Assembly (NCBI GenBank): GCA_015061525.1
Contig: SUWK01000013.1
Location: forward strand, 1-48,559
DNA length: 48,559 bases
Reading direction: 5' to 3'
Source of the DNA: Lentisphaerota bacterium
Lineage (GTDB): Bacteria > Verrucomicrobiota > Lentisphaeria > Victivallales > Victivallaceae
Position 1 is the stretch's first letter. The number at the start of each line of letters is the position of its first letter. This document shows positions 1-8,663 of this stretch, piece by piece. The position numbers were made by a program, and so were the translations under genes. Below the pieces are notes generated by a model, which searched no databases, had not been told where the DNA came from, and saw only the letters and a list, made by a program, of their open reading frames with translations.

Positions 1-249
1 CGTGTGAAGCGCAGCGTTGCTGCATGAAGCGTTTGCCTGCGGCAAACATGAAGCACTTGCTTTGCAAGTATGATGCGGCGTATTTTTGTGAGCGGCACTC
101 TCCGTATGTTTCCGTACACATCCGTACTGATCCGTACAAATAAAGCGTTTGAAAAAATCACGGCAGAGTTGCGAGGTGACCACCAACAGTTCTATTAATG
201 TGAAAAATCTGTTCTCTCTTTTTTCCGGATCAAACTGGATACTTCTCAT
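1..249 (-). CDS. Pseudopilin (prepilin-type N-terminal methylation domain), 3' part beyond the window
   Basis: An ATG at 249 with GGAG nine bases upstream opens a frame of 83 codons that runs without a stop to the window edge. Residues 16-24 read FFTLIELLV, the prepilin peptidase/N-methylation motif of type IV pilin-like and type II secretion pseudopilins. Directly after LLVV the protein does not continue with the usual hydrophobic helix but with [12 protein letters not shown], encoded by a repeat also present in the pseudopilin gene at 38236-39345. It follows a DUF4434 gene by 43 bases and is probably cotranscribed with it. By analogy with the complete copy, a second leader and the true pilin body should lie to the left of the window. 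Function is inferred; only the leader and insert are visible. Confidence 0.75.
   Translation of the reverse strand, partial: MRSIQFDPEKRENRFFTLIELLVVTSQLCRDFFKRFICTDQYGCVRKHTESAAHKNTPHHTCKASASCLPQANASCSNAALHT
4..76. repeat. Cluster of three mini-hairpins with heptamer spacers (inside copy 1)
   Basis: Three perfect stem-loops with 3-base loops follow one another: GCAGC-gtt-GCTGC (11-23), GTTTGCC-tgc-GGCAAAC (31-47) and ACTTGC-ttt-GCAAGT (55-69). They are separated and flanked by a conserved heptamer, GTGAAGC or ATGAAGC or ATGATGC, at 4-10, 24-30, 48-54 and 70-76. The same cluster occurs at 39088-39160. Confidence 0.85.
101..140. repeat. Four tandem 10-bp units (TCCGTANNNN)
   Basis: Units start at 101, 111, 121 and 131, each TCCGTA followed by four variable bases. 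The period of 10 is not a multiple of three although the stretch is inside an open reading frame, so the periodicity is at the DNA or RNA level rather than the protein level. Repeated at 39185-39224 in the second copy. Confidence 0.85.
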
Positions 250-292
250 AATTTCATTTCTCCTTTTCATTCAATATTTTCATACAGAATAA

Positions 293-1243
293 TCAAACCG
301 TTTCCGGAAACTTTATTCCGGCATATTCACAGTAACAGCGCAGCAGATTACCGGCTGCCGCCGATGCCCGCGGACTGAGCATATGCGCAAAATCGAAGGT
401 GATACCGTTGGTTATACCGGCATTTTCAGCCGCCTTGAGTTTGATATAAAGCTTTCTCCAATCGATCGGCGGCATGCTTCCGGGAATATCCCGATCGAAA
501 GTTTCTGCATTGGTCCATAACTCTATGTGATGTTTCGCCGCCAACTCAGCATTGATCTGAAGAAACGTTTCCAAATCTTCATAATCGACGTGACCATCCT
601 GAAATGCCGCGATATCCACGATGCCGGAAATTTCACTGAAGATCCAATCCCACTCCTCCCGATGCCGTTCCGGAGTGATCGGATTACTCCTCCGGGGCCG
701 CATCACACCGACTTTCGGCCCGGTTATTCCGGGAGAGATCATCACCGGTTTACCATTGGATATCGCCTTGCAGTGACTGCCGACCATCTTATAGCATTTA
801 ACCACATTGAACGACCGTTTATCGCTGATCTCCTGCGACAAATACCAGCCGCCGAATGCCGGAGAGTGTTTCAGATACTTTTCATACGCTTCATCGCATA
901 CCGCGCACATCAGATCACTTTCATACACCGGATCATAAGGAGCCAAAAGCCAATCACGTGCAGAGTAATAAGTACCGAAGAAAAATTTGATGTCATGCTT
1001 TTCACAGAGTTTCAAAAATAACTCCAGCATATCGACCGGCGGTATGAAAGCATGTTCTTTTTCCTGCAGCACCTTGCTGGGAAATGTTGTAAAATTACGG
1101 TGTCCGCAACGGATCATTACCGCTTTGTCTATACCGATACTTTTCATACAGGCAAACTCTCTGTCCCATTGGGATTCCGAGTAATTCAACGCCGGTATAT
1201 CGTGGGTGATTTCATCCAGAAATGTTCCTGTTATCCTGATCAT
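293..1243 (-). CDS. DUF4434-like TIM-barrel protein (putative glycoside hydrolase-like)
   Basis: 316 residues, ATG at 1243. The N-terminus (ITGTFLDEITHD, residues 4-15) and the segments MIRCGH (43-48), GGWYLSQEIS (131-140), IAAFQDGH (211-218) and WTNAETF (243-249) look like the DUF4434 family, TIM-barrel proteins found near carbohydrate-active enzymes. The acidic residues in YLSQE and NAE are candidates for catalysis, by inference only. No signal peptide is visible, so a cytoplasmic location is likely unless the start is wrong. It has its own candidate promoter upstream and is followed 43 bases later by a pseudopilin gene, an arrangement echoed at 38.2-41.0 kb. The substrate is unknown. Confidence 0.7.
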   Translation of the reverse strand: MIRITGTFLDEITHDIPALNYSESQWDREFACMKSIGIDKAVMIRCGHRNFTTFPSKVLQEKEHAFIPPVDMLELFLKLCEKHDIKFFFGTYYSARDWLLAPYDPVYESDLMCAVCDEAYEKYLKHSPAFGGWYLSQEISDKRSFNVVKCYKMVGSHCKAISNGKPVMISPGITGPKVGVMRPRRSNPITPERHREEWDWIFSEISGIVDIAAFQDGHVDYEDLETFLQINAELAAKHHIELWTNAETFDRDIPGSMPPIDWRKLYIKLKAAENAGITNGITFDFAHMLSPRASAAAGNLLRCYCEYAGIKFPETV

Positions 1244-1275
1244 AAGTATTGCCCTTTCTGCTGTTTTGCGTGTCT

Positions 1276-1340
1276 AATGTAATACACTGCAAACAGTTTT
1301 TCAACGTTGGCAACATACTTATTTATGCAATATTATGCAA
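1276..1340 (-). promoter_or_regulatory. Candidate promoter and direct-repeat operator for the DUF4434 gene
   Basis: Read on the minus strand, TTGAAA (1299-1304), a 17-base spacer and TACATT (1276-1281) lie about 32 bases before the start codon. Upstream of the -35 box are two exact direct repeats TTATGCAA (plus-strand sequence, 1323-1330 and 1333-1340) spaced exactly 10 bp apart. That geometry suits a direct-repeat-binding activator such as an AraC-type protein. No regulator gene is adjacent. Confidence 0.4.
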
Positions 1341-1463
1341 CAGAAAACAACAAGTATTTCAATATGGATATATGTGGAAATAACCTGTTCTGTCAAAACT
1401 GAAAAGCCTGAGATGCGGAAAATATTGTAAAATGCAGCAATAATGCAGAAAGGTCAATTTTTG

Positions 1464-1754
1464 GTTAATGTCCCAAATTTTGTGAAACTCAAGCAGGAGT
1501 TTATAGACAAGCATTTCTATTAACGTATAAAAATATCACATAAGTTGTGATTTGTCAACCAAGCCGGTACGGGTTTGATCCAACCGGCTTGTCAAGGCGT
1601 AGCTTTATGCGAAGACTGATGGATGGATTGCGGAGGAAGGTCGTGTTTTGCGACGAGTACGGTGCAGGAGTGTACTATGTACTCGACTGCTCCGGCGCAG
1701 GAGCAAGGCGCGAGATTACCCGCAAGCAACCACCGCAGGTTAGATTTTTCACAA
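1464..1754 (+). repeat. MITE-like repeat, left copy
   Basis: About 290 bp that match, in inverted orientation, 16871-17138. The outer end contains CCCAAATTTTGTGAAA and the inner end TTTTTCACAA, so the element has imperfect terminal inverted repeats around AATTTTGTGAAA. The core is GC-rich and palindrome-rich (for example TGCTCC-ggcgca-GGAGCA at 1688-1705). Relative to the right copy it carries 32 extra bases at 1588-1619. Together with the promoter above it explains the 1244-1824 gene-free stretch; 1755-1824 shows nothing recognisable. Confidence 0.85.
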
Positions 1755-1824
1755 CAATTGAGACAATACCAATTTTTGATGAACTGTTCCATATTCAGAA
1801 GCAGTCCGGAAAAAAGCGGAGATA

Positions 1825-3567
1825 TCACTTGCGGCGGATCTGGTACAGCACGTATTTCTCACGCCACTCATTCAATACCTGCGGTTCCATGCCGAAACCA
1901 TATTCTGCTGCCAGCGGAGTTTCAGCATTCAACTGCCATTTCACCGCACTCAAAGCTGTATTTGCCGCATCAAGCGAACCACGCTCAACAATCAACAGCG
2001 CTCTGCCGGTAACATTATTTTTCAAATGCTCTTCAAGTGCAGGCTTATCCGGAACAACTGTACATCCCTGTTTCAGATCCATGTAAAACAACGCTTTGGG
2101 ATCAGGCTCCCTGCCATAGAAAATCACCTCGTCTGCCGGCAGATCAAGTGCCTGCTCCCGGCACGCACGCCAGAAATCCCTGCCGGTACGGAAACGGCTC
2201 AACTCCGCCGTTGATACCGCAAAAACCGCCGTCACACAGCACACTCCGGCAAGAACATAACCGCTCCATATCCCATTCATACCGCTGACTTTTTCAACCG
2301 AACTGACACTGCCGGTATCAAAAATCAGAAATCCCAAACCAATTACTCCCAACAACGGAACCAGAATCATCAGCCATACCGGAGGTGACTGCTGCAGTAC
2401 CATTTGCCACAACGGCCACGTCACTATCACCGCGACCAGCAATGAACAAACGAAACTCAAAACCCATTTCATCACCGTATTCACCACCGTGATCAGCCGG
2501 TCATCACCGAAATATCCGGATATACACCCGGCAGTCAGCATGATAACAAACGGCAGCTGCGCCAATTGATACTGCCAGCGGCGTCCCGGAAGCACTCCGC
2601 TCAATAATATCATCAACAGCGTTCCGGTCAGCAACCTGCGGTGTTCGCTGCTCAACTCATTCCATTTACGCACCAGCAGTACAACTGCCGCAGCTGACGG
2701 CAATATCCACGGCAGCAGCAACCTGCCCAGATTCATCATTCCGCGGTACCATTGCCAGTTTTCCCACCATACAGCAGGATCAATAAACACATCCAGTGAC
2801 TCAATAAAATTTGCCGACAGCATCTCCCATATCTGCACCGGACTTTCTTTCAACCCGCATCCGGAACACAATACAAGAACAGTCAATATTCCCTGGGTTA
2901 TCAGCACTGCCGAAATCACTGCAGCAAGCGAACTCATCCGGAACACCGCCCGGCGGCATTCCGCACCGTTGAGAATCACGATCCCCGGCAGCAGCAGCAT
3001 ATAATTCATTCCCCACCAGCAGCAGCCGCAAAGCACCACGGTAAAAAACACCGTGTTCCACCAGAAACTTCTGCGGACACAACCGAGCCACACTGCTGTC
3101 CATACCGCCCATGCCGCCAGAAACATGAATCCGGAAGCGTACCTGCCCCAATAGACAAATCCGTATGACCCGATAAGCATCCATGCCGCAGTACACATAG
3201 TATCGCGGTCAAAAAACTTTTCCGCCAACACCATCATTCCTGCCAGCAGCAGCAGCGCACAGATCACCGATGGCAGGCGGCAGGCAAACTCACTGCAGCC
3301 CAGGAGCATTGCCGCCCATGAACCGGGCATACTGAACCACAAATTACCATTATTTTCCAGCATCCACCAACTCTCTGCGGCAAACACCTCCTCACCGGCA
3401 AGCAGCTCACGGACAGCTTCACAGAAATCCCCCTCTCCGCCGATAAGCGCACTGCGGCCGAGAAAAATCAGCAGCACTGCCGCTGCAGAACAAAAAATAA
3501 TCCATATACTTCGGCGCAACGGGGCCGATTGCGGTGCAAAATTAATGAATTGTTGAACTTTATTCAT
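1825..3567 (-). CDS. Polytopic membrane glycosyltransferase, ArnT/GT39-GT83-like
   Basis: 580 residues with about a dozen hydrophobic segments starting at residues 21-36. After the first segment comes EGDFCEAV (45-52), equivalent to the acidic pair in the first periplasmic loop of dolichyl-phosphate-mannose- and ArnT-type transferases, then FSMPGSWAAMLLG and the CRLPS motif (96-100) typical of this family. The C-terminal ~130 residues form a soluble, probably periplasmic domain. Such enzymes move a sugar from a polyprenyl-phosphate donor to lipid A, glycan or protein; the substrate cannot be told. ATG at 3567 with GGGAG close upstream, 21 bases after mazG, last gene of the long prs operon. 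No convincing terminator was seen downstream. Confidence 0.7.
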   Translation of the reverse strand: MNKVQQFINFAPQSAPLRRSIWIIFCSAAAVLLIFLGRSALIGGEGDFCEAVRELLAGEEVFAAESWWMLENNGNLWFSMPGSWAAMLLGCSEFACRLPSVICALLLLAGMMVLAEKFFDRDTMCTAAWMLIGSYGFVYWGRYASGFMFLAAWAVWTAVWLGCVRRSFWWNTVFFTVVLCGCCWWGMNYMLLLPGIVILNGAECRRAVFRMSSLAAVISAVLITQGILTVLVLCSGCGLKESPVQIWEMLSANFIESLDVFIDPAVWWENWQWYRGMMNLGRLLLPWILPSAAAVVLLVRKWNELSSEHRRLLTGTLLMILLSGVLPGRRWQYQLAQLPFVIMLTAGCISGYFGDDRLITVVNTVMKWVLSFVCSLLVAVIVTWPLWQMVLQQSPPVWLMILVPLLGVIGLGFLIFDTGSVSSVEKVSGMNGIWSGYVLAGVCCVTAVFAVSTAELSRFRTGRDFWRACREQALDLPADEVIFYGREPDPKALFYMDLKQGCTVVPDKPALEEHLKNNVTGRALLIVERGSLDAANTALSAVKWQLNAETPLAAEYGFGMEPQVLNEWREKYVLYQIRRK

Positions 3568-3588
3568 GGGAACTCCCGTCAGAAAAAA

Positions 3589-4386
3589 TCACCCTCTGCC
3601 GTCGGCTTTGATCTGCTCCCAGTAACGGTCAAACGTTGCGGGGTCGGCTCCATCAAGTTCTTTCCCGTCGGCGGCAAATGCTTTTTCCATCGCCCGGAAA
3701 CGGTTTTCAAATTTCATATTCGCTTTGCGCAGCAGCTCCGAAGCATGACTTTTTCCCCGGAACCGGATCAAGTTGATCACGGCAAAAAGCAAATCACCCA
3801 ACTCTTCATCAATATGATCATTGTCATTTTCTGCCAATGCCTGACGAACTTCGGCAGTTTCTTCGGAAATTTTATCAACGATCTGACCGGCATTTTCCCA
3901 GTCAAATCCGGTTTCAGCGGCCTTTTTCTGCAATTTTTCCGCCCGGTCAAGAAGGTTGAGACAGGGTTTAACACTGTCCATCAAAGATGACTTTCGGGGA
4001 GCATTCTCATGCTCTTTTGCCTTGATTTTCTGCCACAACTCGGCAACTTCTGCTGCATTGGCGGCATGGGCATCTCCAAAAACATGCGCATGACGGCGGA
4101 TCATTTTATCAATTATCCCGCGCCAGACATCAGCAAGGGTGAATTCTCCGCGTTCTTCGGCGACAGTAACTTGAAACAGCAGATTCATCAGGACATCGCC
4201 CAATTCTTCACATATATTGGGAACATCATCTTTTTCAATGGCATAAATCAGTTCGGCACATTCACCATCCAGATGACGCACCAGACTCTGCCGGGTCTGC
4301 TCCCTGTCCCACGGACAACCATCCGGAGCCCGCAGACGCCGGAGGATCGCCATCAATGAATCTGCATTCGGTGGATATTCCTGCAT
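3589..4386 (-). CDS. mazG: Nucleoside triphosphate pyrophosphohydrolase MazG
   Basis: 265 residues, normal for full-length MazG. It hydrolyses NTPs and dNTPs to NMP and pyrophosphate, a house-cleaning role in the cytoplasm. Two MazG domains are visible: the first begins with PDGCPWDREQT (21-31) and has the metal-binding acidic set ECAEL (42-46) and EELGD (60-64); the second has EETAE (175-179) and EELGD (194-198). Its start codon overlaps the bamA stop by one base (TGATG), indicating translational coupling. Confidence 0.93.
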   Translation of the reverse strand: MQEYPPNADSLMAILRRLRAPDGCPWDREQTRQSLVRHLDGECAELIYAIEKDDVPNICEELGDVLMNLLFQVTVAEERGEFTLADVWRGIIDKMIRRHAHVFGDAHAANAAEVAELWQKIKAKEHENAPRKSSLMDSVKPCLNLLDRAEKLQKKAAETGFDWENAGQIVDKISEETAEVRQALAENDNDHIDEELGDLLFAVINLIRFRGKSHASELLRKANMKFENRFRAMEKAFAADGKELDGADPATFDRYWEQIKADGRG

Positions 4387-6710
4387 CAGAACGAGAATCC
4401 GACATTGAAGTGAATACGGAACTTGCGCTTGATATTATCCTGACCGCGAACAACCGGATAAGCCAGATCAAGCCGCAACGGAGCTTGGATCATCGGCAGT
4501 TTCAACCGCAACCCGTAACCGGCACCGACATTGAGTTTTCCCCAATCCATGCTGTACGCATTGCTCCATGCATCACCGGCATCCACAAACGCCGCACCGC
4601 GCAGCGGCCCCCAAATCGGGTGTGACACTTCTGCAGTCAGCACCATCATCGTCTGACCGCCGACATTGCGGTCATCGACGGTTTTACCGATGGAGCGGTA
4701 TTCAAAACCGCGCACCGAACCGCTGCCGCCGAGGAAATACCGTTCAAAAACCGGTACATCTTTCTGGTAATCAAATCCGGAAACCACACCGATTTTTCCC
4801 CCCAGAGAAACGACGATAGCTTTTTCAAAGAAGTTGAAGTGGTAACTGCCTTTTGCCTCCAACCGGTAGTAATTGGAACTTGCACCCAGCACTTCCGGAG
4901 TAATAGATCCGAAAAGGTTGATCATATACCCCTGCGTCGGGTCGATGATGCTGTCACGGGTATCCCGGTTGATCATCAGAGAAAACTCACTTACCCGGGA
5001 TGTGCCGCCCAGATGGTGTTCTTTGAAATACGGTTTCAACGTATCAGAAATGCGATGTACCCGCACCGTTTCAAACTTGTATCCCAGTGTGGCGGAAGTA
5101 AAATCATCAAAAAACTTGCGGCGGAGCGAAGTTCTCACCCCGATACGGGTCTCATCCCAGTCATCATATTCTGATGTGTTCATAAATCCGGACAATTCGT
5201 ACCGCAACGGCAAATCAAACAGCCACGGTTCCACAAAATCCACGTTGAATCCGGCATCATCTATACCGTAAATCCCCCGCAAACGCAAACGCTGGCCTCC
5301 GCCGTAAAACCAGTTCCGCGGATTGGAAATGTCAAAGTTATTGGTGGAAATTTCCGCAAATCCGAAAACATTGGTGACATCTGAAGCACCCGCACCGATG
5401 CGGAAGTTATACCGCTCCGGCTTCTCTTCGACCGTAATGCGGATATCTTTTTCGTTAACTGCATCCGAATTGACCGCTTCTGCCTCCACTTTGGTGAAAT
5501 ACCCCATCCCCATCAACCGTTGACGGCTGATATCAATGCGCTGCTTGGTCACCGGATCTCCGGGCTGGATCGCCAGCTCCCGGCGGAGAACCTTCTCTTT
5601 GGTGGCTGTATTGCCGATGATATCAATATTACGGACAAAATACTTTCTGCCCTCGGTGATCTGAAAGTCGACCTTGACCTTGCCGGCGGGATAATCCGTC
5701 GAATGCACCGGCTTGACCGTCATATCGCTGAACCCCTGAATATCATATAATGCGCTGATTGCTTTGACCGTCGCATTTTCCGCACTTTGCGAAAAAATAT
5801 CCCCGGCTTTCAGACGGAGTGCTTTAAGCACTTCCTCATTGGCGATCTTGCTGTTTCCGCTGATCTTCACCTCTTCGACCGTGTACGGTTTGCCCTCTTC
5901 CACGATCATATGGATATTTACAAATTCCGGATCTCCGGCATCCGGCGCGATTTTGATATCTTTGACTTTGAAATCCAAATACCCTTTATCAAAATACATT
6001 TCGCGCAGCCGCGCCCGGTCGGTTTCCAACTCCTGACGGTCAAGCAGACCGTGGTTGAGATAATCATTGATAAACGGTACCAAATTCCAATAACTGTAAC
6101 GGTTGAACATCGCTTCACGCAGTTTACCGGGCTTAAAAACCGTTACACCCTCAAACGTCACATCATTGACTTTGTGCCGGAGATTTTCCTCGATCCTGAC
6201 CTGCACGATAACCCCGCCGTTACCGTCGGGAATAATTGCGGGCAACTGGATTTTGGCATCGGTATAACCCTTTTCATTATAGAATTTACGCAAATTTTCC
6301 ACCGACTGACTCAAGGCTTTGCTGCTCAACCGGTCACCGTCTGCGATCAACAGACAGGACTGCAGATCTTTGGTGGAAAACTTCTTATTGCCCTCAAGTT
6401 TAAAAACTGAAATCACCGGAGAAGGTTTTATCTTATACGTAATGGCGATCTTGCCGTCTTCCAATGTCCGGAATTCAGAAACCGCATCGGAGATTTTACC
6501 GGTTTTGTAAAGATTTTTCAAATCTTCATCCATGTAGGCAGTATTGAACTCCATCCCCGGACGCAGCCGGAGCGACACCATCAGCAAATCTGTCGGTATC
6601 GGATCTTTACCATCCTGAACAAAATCCACAGAAGCAACTTCTGCACCACTTAATACCGCTGCCGCGCAAACGACCGGCATCAGTATGTATTTGGTCAACT
6701 TTCTGAACAT
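4386..6710 (-). CDS. bamA: Outer membrane protein assembly factor BamA (Omp85)
   Basis: 774 residues, close to the family norm. An N-terminal signal peptide (about residues 1-23) is followed by five POTRA-like repeats and a C-terminal beta-barrel. The barrel carries the conserved VRGFEYRSIG motif (VRGF) on the inward-folding L6 loop and ends in FNVGFSF with a terminal aromatic residue, as outer membrane proteins do. It folds and inserts beta-barrel proteins and so shows that the host has an outer membrane. GGGGAG precedes the ATG at 6710. It sits between dnaB and mazG instead of the usual skp/lpxD neighbourhood. Confidence 0.93.
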   Translation of the reverse strand: MFRKLTKYILMPVVCAAAVLSGAEVASVDFVQDGKDPIPTDLLMVSLRLRPGMEFNTAYMDEDLKNLYKTGKISDAVSEFRTLEDGKIAITYKIKPSPVISVFKLEGNKKFSTKDLQSCLLIADGDRLSSKALSQSVENLRKFYNEKGYTDAKIQLPAIIPDGNGGVIVQVRIEENLRHKVNDVTFEGVTVFKPGKLREAMFNRYSYWNLVPFINDYLNHGLLDRQELETDRARLREMYFDKGYLDFKVKDIKIAPDAGDPEFVNIHMIVEEGKPYTVEEVKISGNSKIANEEVLKALRLKAGDIFSQSAENATVKAISALYDIQGFSDMTVKPVHSTDYPAGKVKVDFQITEGRKYFVRNIDIIGNTATKEKVLRRELAIQPGDPVTKQRIDISRQRLMGMGYFTKVEAEAVNSDAVNEKDIRITVEEKPERYNFRIGAGASDVTNVFGFAEISTNNFDISNPRNWFYGGGQRLRLRGIYGIDDAGFNVDFVEPWLFDLPLRYELSGFMNTSEYDDWDETRIGVRTSLRRKFFDDFTSATLGYKFETVRVHRISDTLKPYFKEHHLGGTSRVSEFSLMINRDTRDSIIDPTQGYMINLFGSITPEVLGASSNYYRLEAKGSYHFNFFEKAIVVSLGGKIGVVSGFDYQKDVPVFERYFLGGSGSVRGFEYRSIGKTVDDRNVGGQTMMVLTAEVSHPIWGPLRGAAFVDAGDAWSNAYSMDWGKLNVGAGYGLRLKLPMIQAPLRLDLAYPVVRGQDNIKRKFRIHFNVGFSF

Positions 6711-6736
6711 TTACGTCACTCTCCCCTGAATATTCA

Positions 6737-8161
6737 TCATTCTCCGCCTCCCGGAGCGTATTCTCTGCCGACCGGAGGTGCGGCTTCGAACAACATTCTG
6801 GAAGGATAAAAATTAAGTTTGACCGTACCGATCTTACCGTTACGGTTCTTCTCCACGATCAATTCTGCTTCAGTAGATGCTCCGTCTGCAATATTTTTTG
6901 CATCATCACGGTTACGATGCAGAAACGTAACGATATCCGCATCCTGCTCAATGGCACCTGATTCACGCAAATGCGCCAATTTCGGACGGGCATTGGGACT
7001 GGCATTTTTATCAATTTCACGGTTCAGCTGTGCCAGTACCAGCACCGGCACATCCAAATCTTTGGCAAGTTTTTTTATTCCGCCGGAAATTTCCGCCACC
7101 TCCTGCTGACGGCCGTCCACCCGGGAATCCGCATGCATCAACTGCAGATAGTCGATAACTATCAACTGGATATCGTGTTCGTTTTTCAACCGGCGCGCTT
7201 TGGCACGCAATTCAGAGATCGTCAATCCACCGGTCGGATCGATAAACAACTGGGCGTTGCGGATGTTCGCAGCTGCAGCGGTCAGTTTCACCATGTCATT
7301 GTCGTTGAATGTACCATGCCAGAAGACACTTTCCGGAATACCCGCCTCGGAACACAGCAGACGACGGGCGATCTGACTGTCGGTCATTTCCAAACTGAAA
7401 AATGCCACCGGACGGCGAACCGCCCCCTTGATTGCCACATTGGCAATGATATTCAGTCCCAAACTTGTCTTACCGATGGAAGGACGCGCAGCCAGCACAA
7501 ACATTTCACCACGTTTCAATCCGCCGGTAAAATCGTCCAGCGGAGCATATCCGGTAGGGATACCGACTTCCACCTTTTTATCTTTGATATCCATCAACGC
7601 CTGGAACTCCTGAGCGACCAGAAAACGCAAATCGCGGATCGCTTCAGTTGCTCCGGATGTCCGGATATTGTAAATATCAGTTTCAATTTCCTCTACCAGT
7701 TTATCCGGGTCGGCATCAGAGTCAAAACACTTCATCAATGCCCCGGAACAGGCATCGATCATCCGCCGGAGCATTCCCAGATTTCGGAGGATTTCACACC
7801 ACGACTCGATATTCACCGTCGTGGCAATCGAGGAGTACACCTCGGCAAGATAGAGTTCGCCGCCGGCGGCTTCCAGTTTGTCTGAAGCCTTGAGCTTCTG
7901 GGCGACACTCAACAGATCCGGAACAGTTCCGGCCTTGTTCAATTCAATAATACTCAAAAAAATACTGCGGTTGGCAGCATTGTAAAACGCATTGCCGGAT
8001 GAATCAAGTTTTTCAATAACTGTATCCACACAACTTTGCGGCTCGCGGAGCATCGCAGCAAGTACCGCCTGCTCCACTTTCAAATTATGCGGCTGCGCCC
8101 GGTCGGGTAAAATACCCGCCGGGCGTGTTTTTGCAGTGTTGTTTCCTGCTGTTTCAGCCAT
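6737..8161 (-). CDS. dnaB: Replicative DNA helicase DnaB
   Basis: 474 residues from the ATG at 8161, chosen over an in-frame GTG three codons upstream because AGGTGG lies at good spacing before the ATG. The N-terminal DnaB domain (about 25-125) precedes a RecA-type motor with Walker A ARPSIGKTS (225-233), a FSLEM segment, VIDYLQLM (Walker B) and the EQDADIVTFLHR segment near the end. It unwinds DNA at the fork as a hexamer. No intein is seen. It follows rplI by 18 bases, the common rpsF-ssb-rpsR-rplI-dnaB order. Confidence 0.96.
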   Translation of the reverse strand: MAETAGNNTAKTRPAGILPDRAQPHNLKVEQAVLAAMLREPQSCVDTVIEKLDSSGNAFYNAANRSIFLSIIELNKAGTVPDLLSVAQKLKASDKLEAAGGELYLAEVYSSIATTVNIESWCEILRNLGMLRRMIDACSGALMKCFDSDADPDKLVEEIETDIYNIRTSGATEAIRDLRFLVAQEFQALMDIKDKKVEVGIPTGYAPLDDFTGGLKRGEMFVLAARPSIGKTSLGLNIIANVAIKGAVRRPVAFFSLEMTDSQIARRLLCSEAGIPESVFWHGTFNDNDMVKLTAAAANIRNAQLFIDPTGGLTISELRAKARRLKNEHDIQLIVIDYLQLMHADSRVDGRQQEVAEISGGIKKLAKDLDVPVLVLAQLNREIDKNASPNARPKLAHLRESGAIEQDADIVTFLHRNRDDAKNIADGASTEAELIVEKNRNGKIGTVKLNFYPSRMLFEAAPPVGREYAPGGGE

Positions 8162-8179
8162 AAAGTCCACCTGCGGAAA

Positions 8180-8632
8180 TTAACCGCGGACGACCCAGAC
8201 TTTGACCACAGCAGAGACTTCGCTGTGAAGTTTGACAGCTGCTTCAAAGCTGCCGAGACTCTTGATCGGCGGATCAATGAGAATACGGCTGTGTTCAATG
8301 CTGTAACCCTGGGCTTTCAGCTCATCAGCAACCATACGGGCGGTGACGGAACCGAACAGCTGATCATCTTCAGTCGCCTGCATGGCGATGGAGATCTCAA
8401 CAGATGCAAGTTTCTCTGCCAGAGCTTTGGCATTGGCAAGATCAGCTGCACGACGGGCAGCGATCGCCGCTTTGCGGGACTCAACCAGACGCAAGGTACC
8501 GGGGGTAGCCTTGGCGGCAAGTTTTTTCGGGATAAGATAGTTTCTGGCATAACCGGGGGCGACACGCACCTCATCACCGGCGAGACCGAGATTTTCAACA
8601 TCATCCAAAAGAATAAGACTGACGTAAGCCAT
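8180..8632 (-). CDS. rplI: Large-subunit ribosomal protein bL9
   Basis: 150 residues, the usual length. N-terminal rRNA-binding domain with ILLDDVENLG and the GYARNYLIPK motif (28-37), long connecting helix, and a C-terminal domain including FGSVTARMV. GGAGG precedes the ATG at 8632. It follows rpsR by 31 bases in the ribosomal/replication operon. Confidence 0.97.
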   Translation of the reverse strand: MAYVSLILLDDVENLGLAGDEVRVAPGYARNYLIPKKLAAKATPGTLRLVESRKAAIAARRAADLANAKALAEKLASVEISIAMQATEDDQLFGSVTARMVADELKAQGYSIEHSRILIDPPIKSLGSFEAAVKLHSEVSAVVKVWVVRG

Positions 8633-8663
8633 GTAAATACCTCCAAATAGTTCTCTGTGTCAA

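Larger units (their letters stand above)
1..180 (-). repeat. Leader-inserted repeat, copy 1 (continues past the window edge)
   Basis: These 180 bases match 39085-39264 with only three differences that I can count, in the same orientation relative to the pseudopilin reading frame. The flanking leader codons differ far more between the two genes, so the junction just after the LLVV codons is sharp. It is read in frame as part of the pseudopilin. Its end is not visible here. Confidence 0.9.

Noticed and set aside
1547-2086. Plus-strand open frame starting in the left MITE-like repeat
   Set aside because: It runs from the repeat into the antisense of the GT39-like gene, with no ribosome site or family resemblance.
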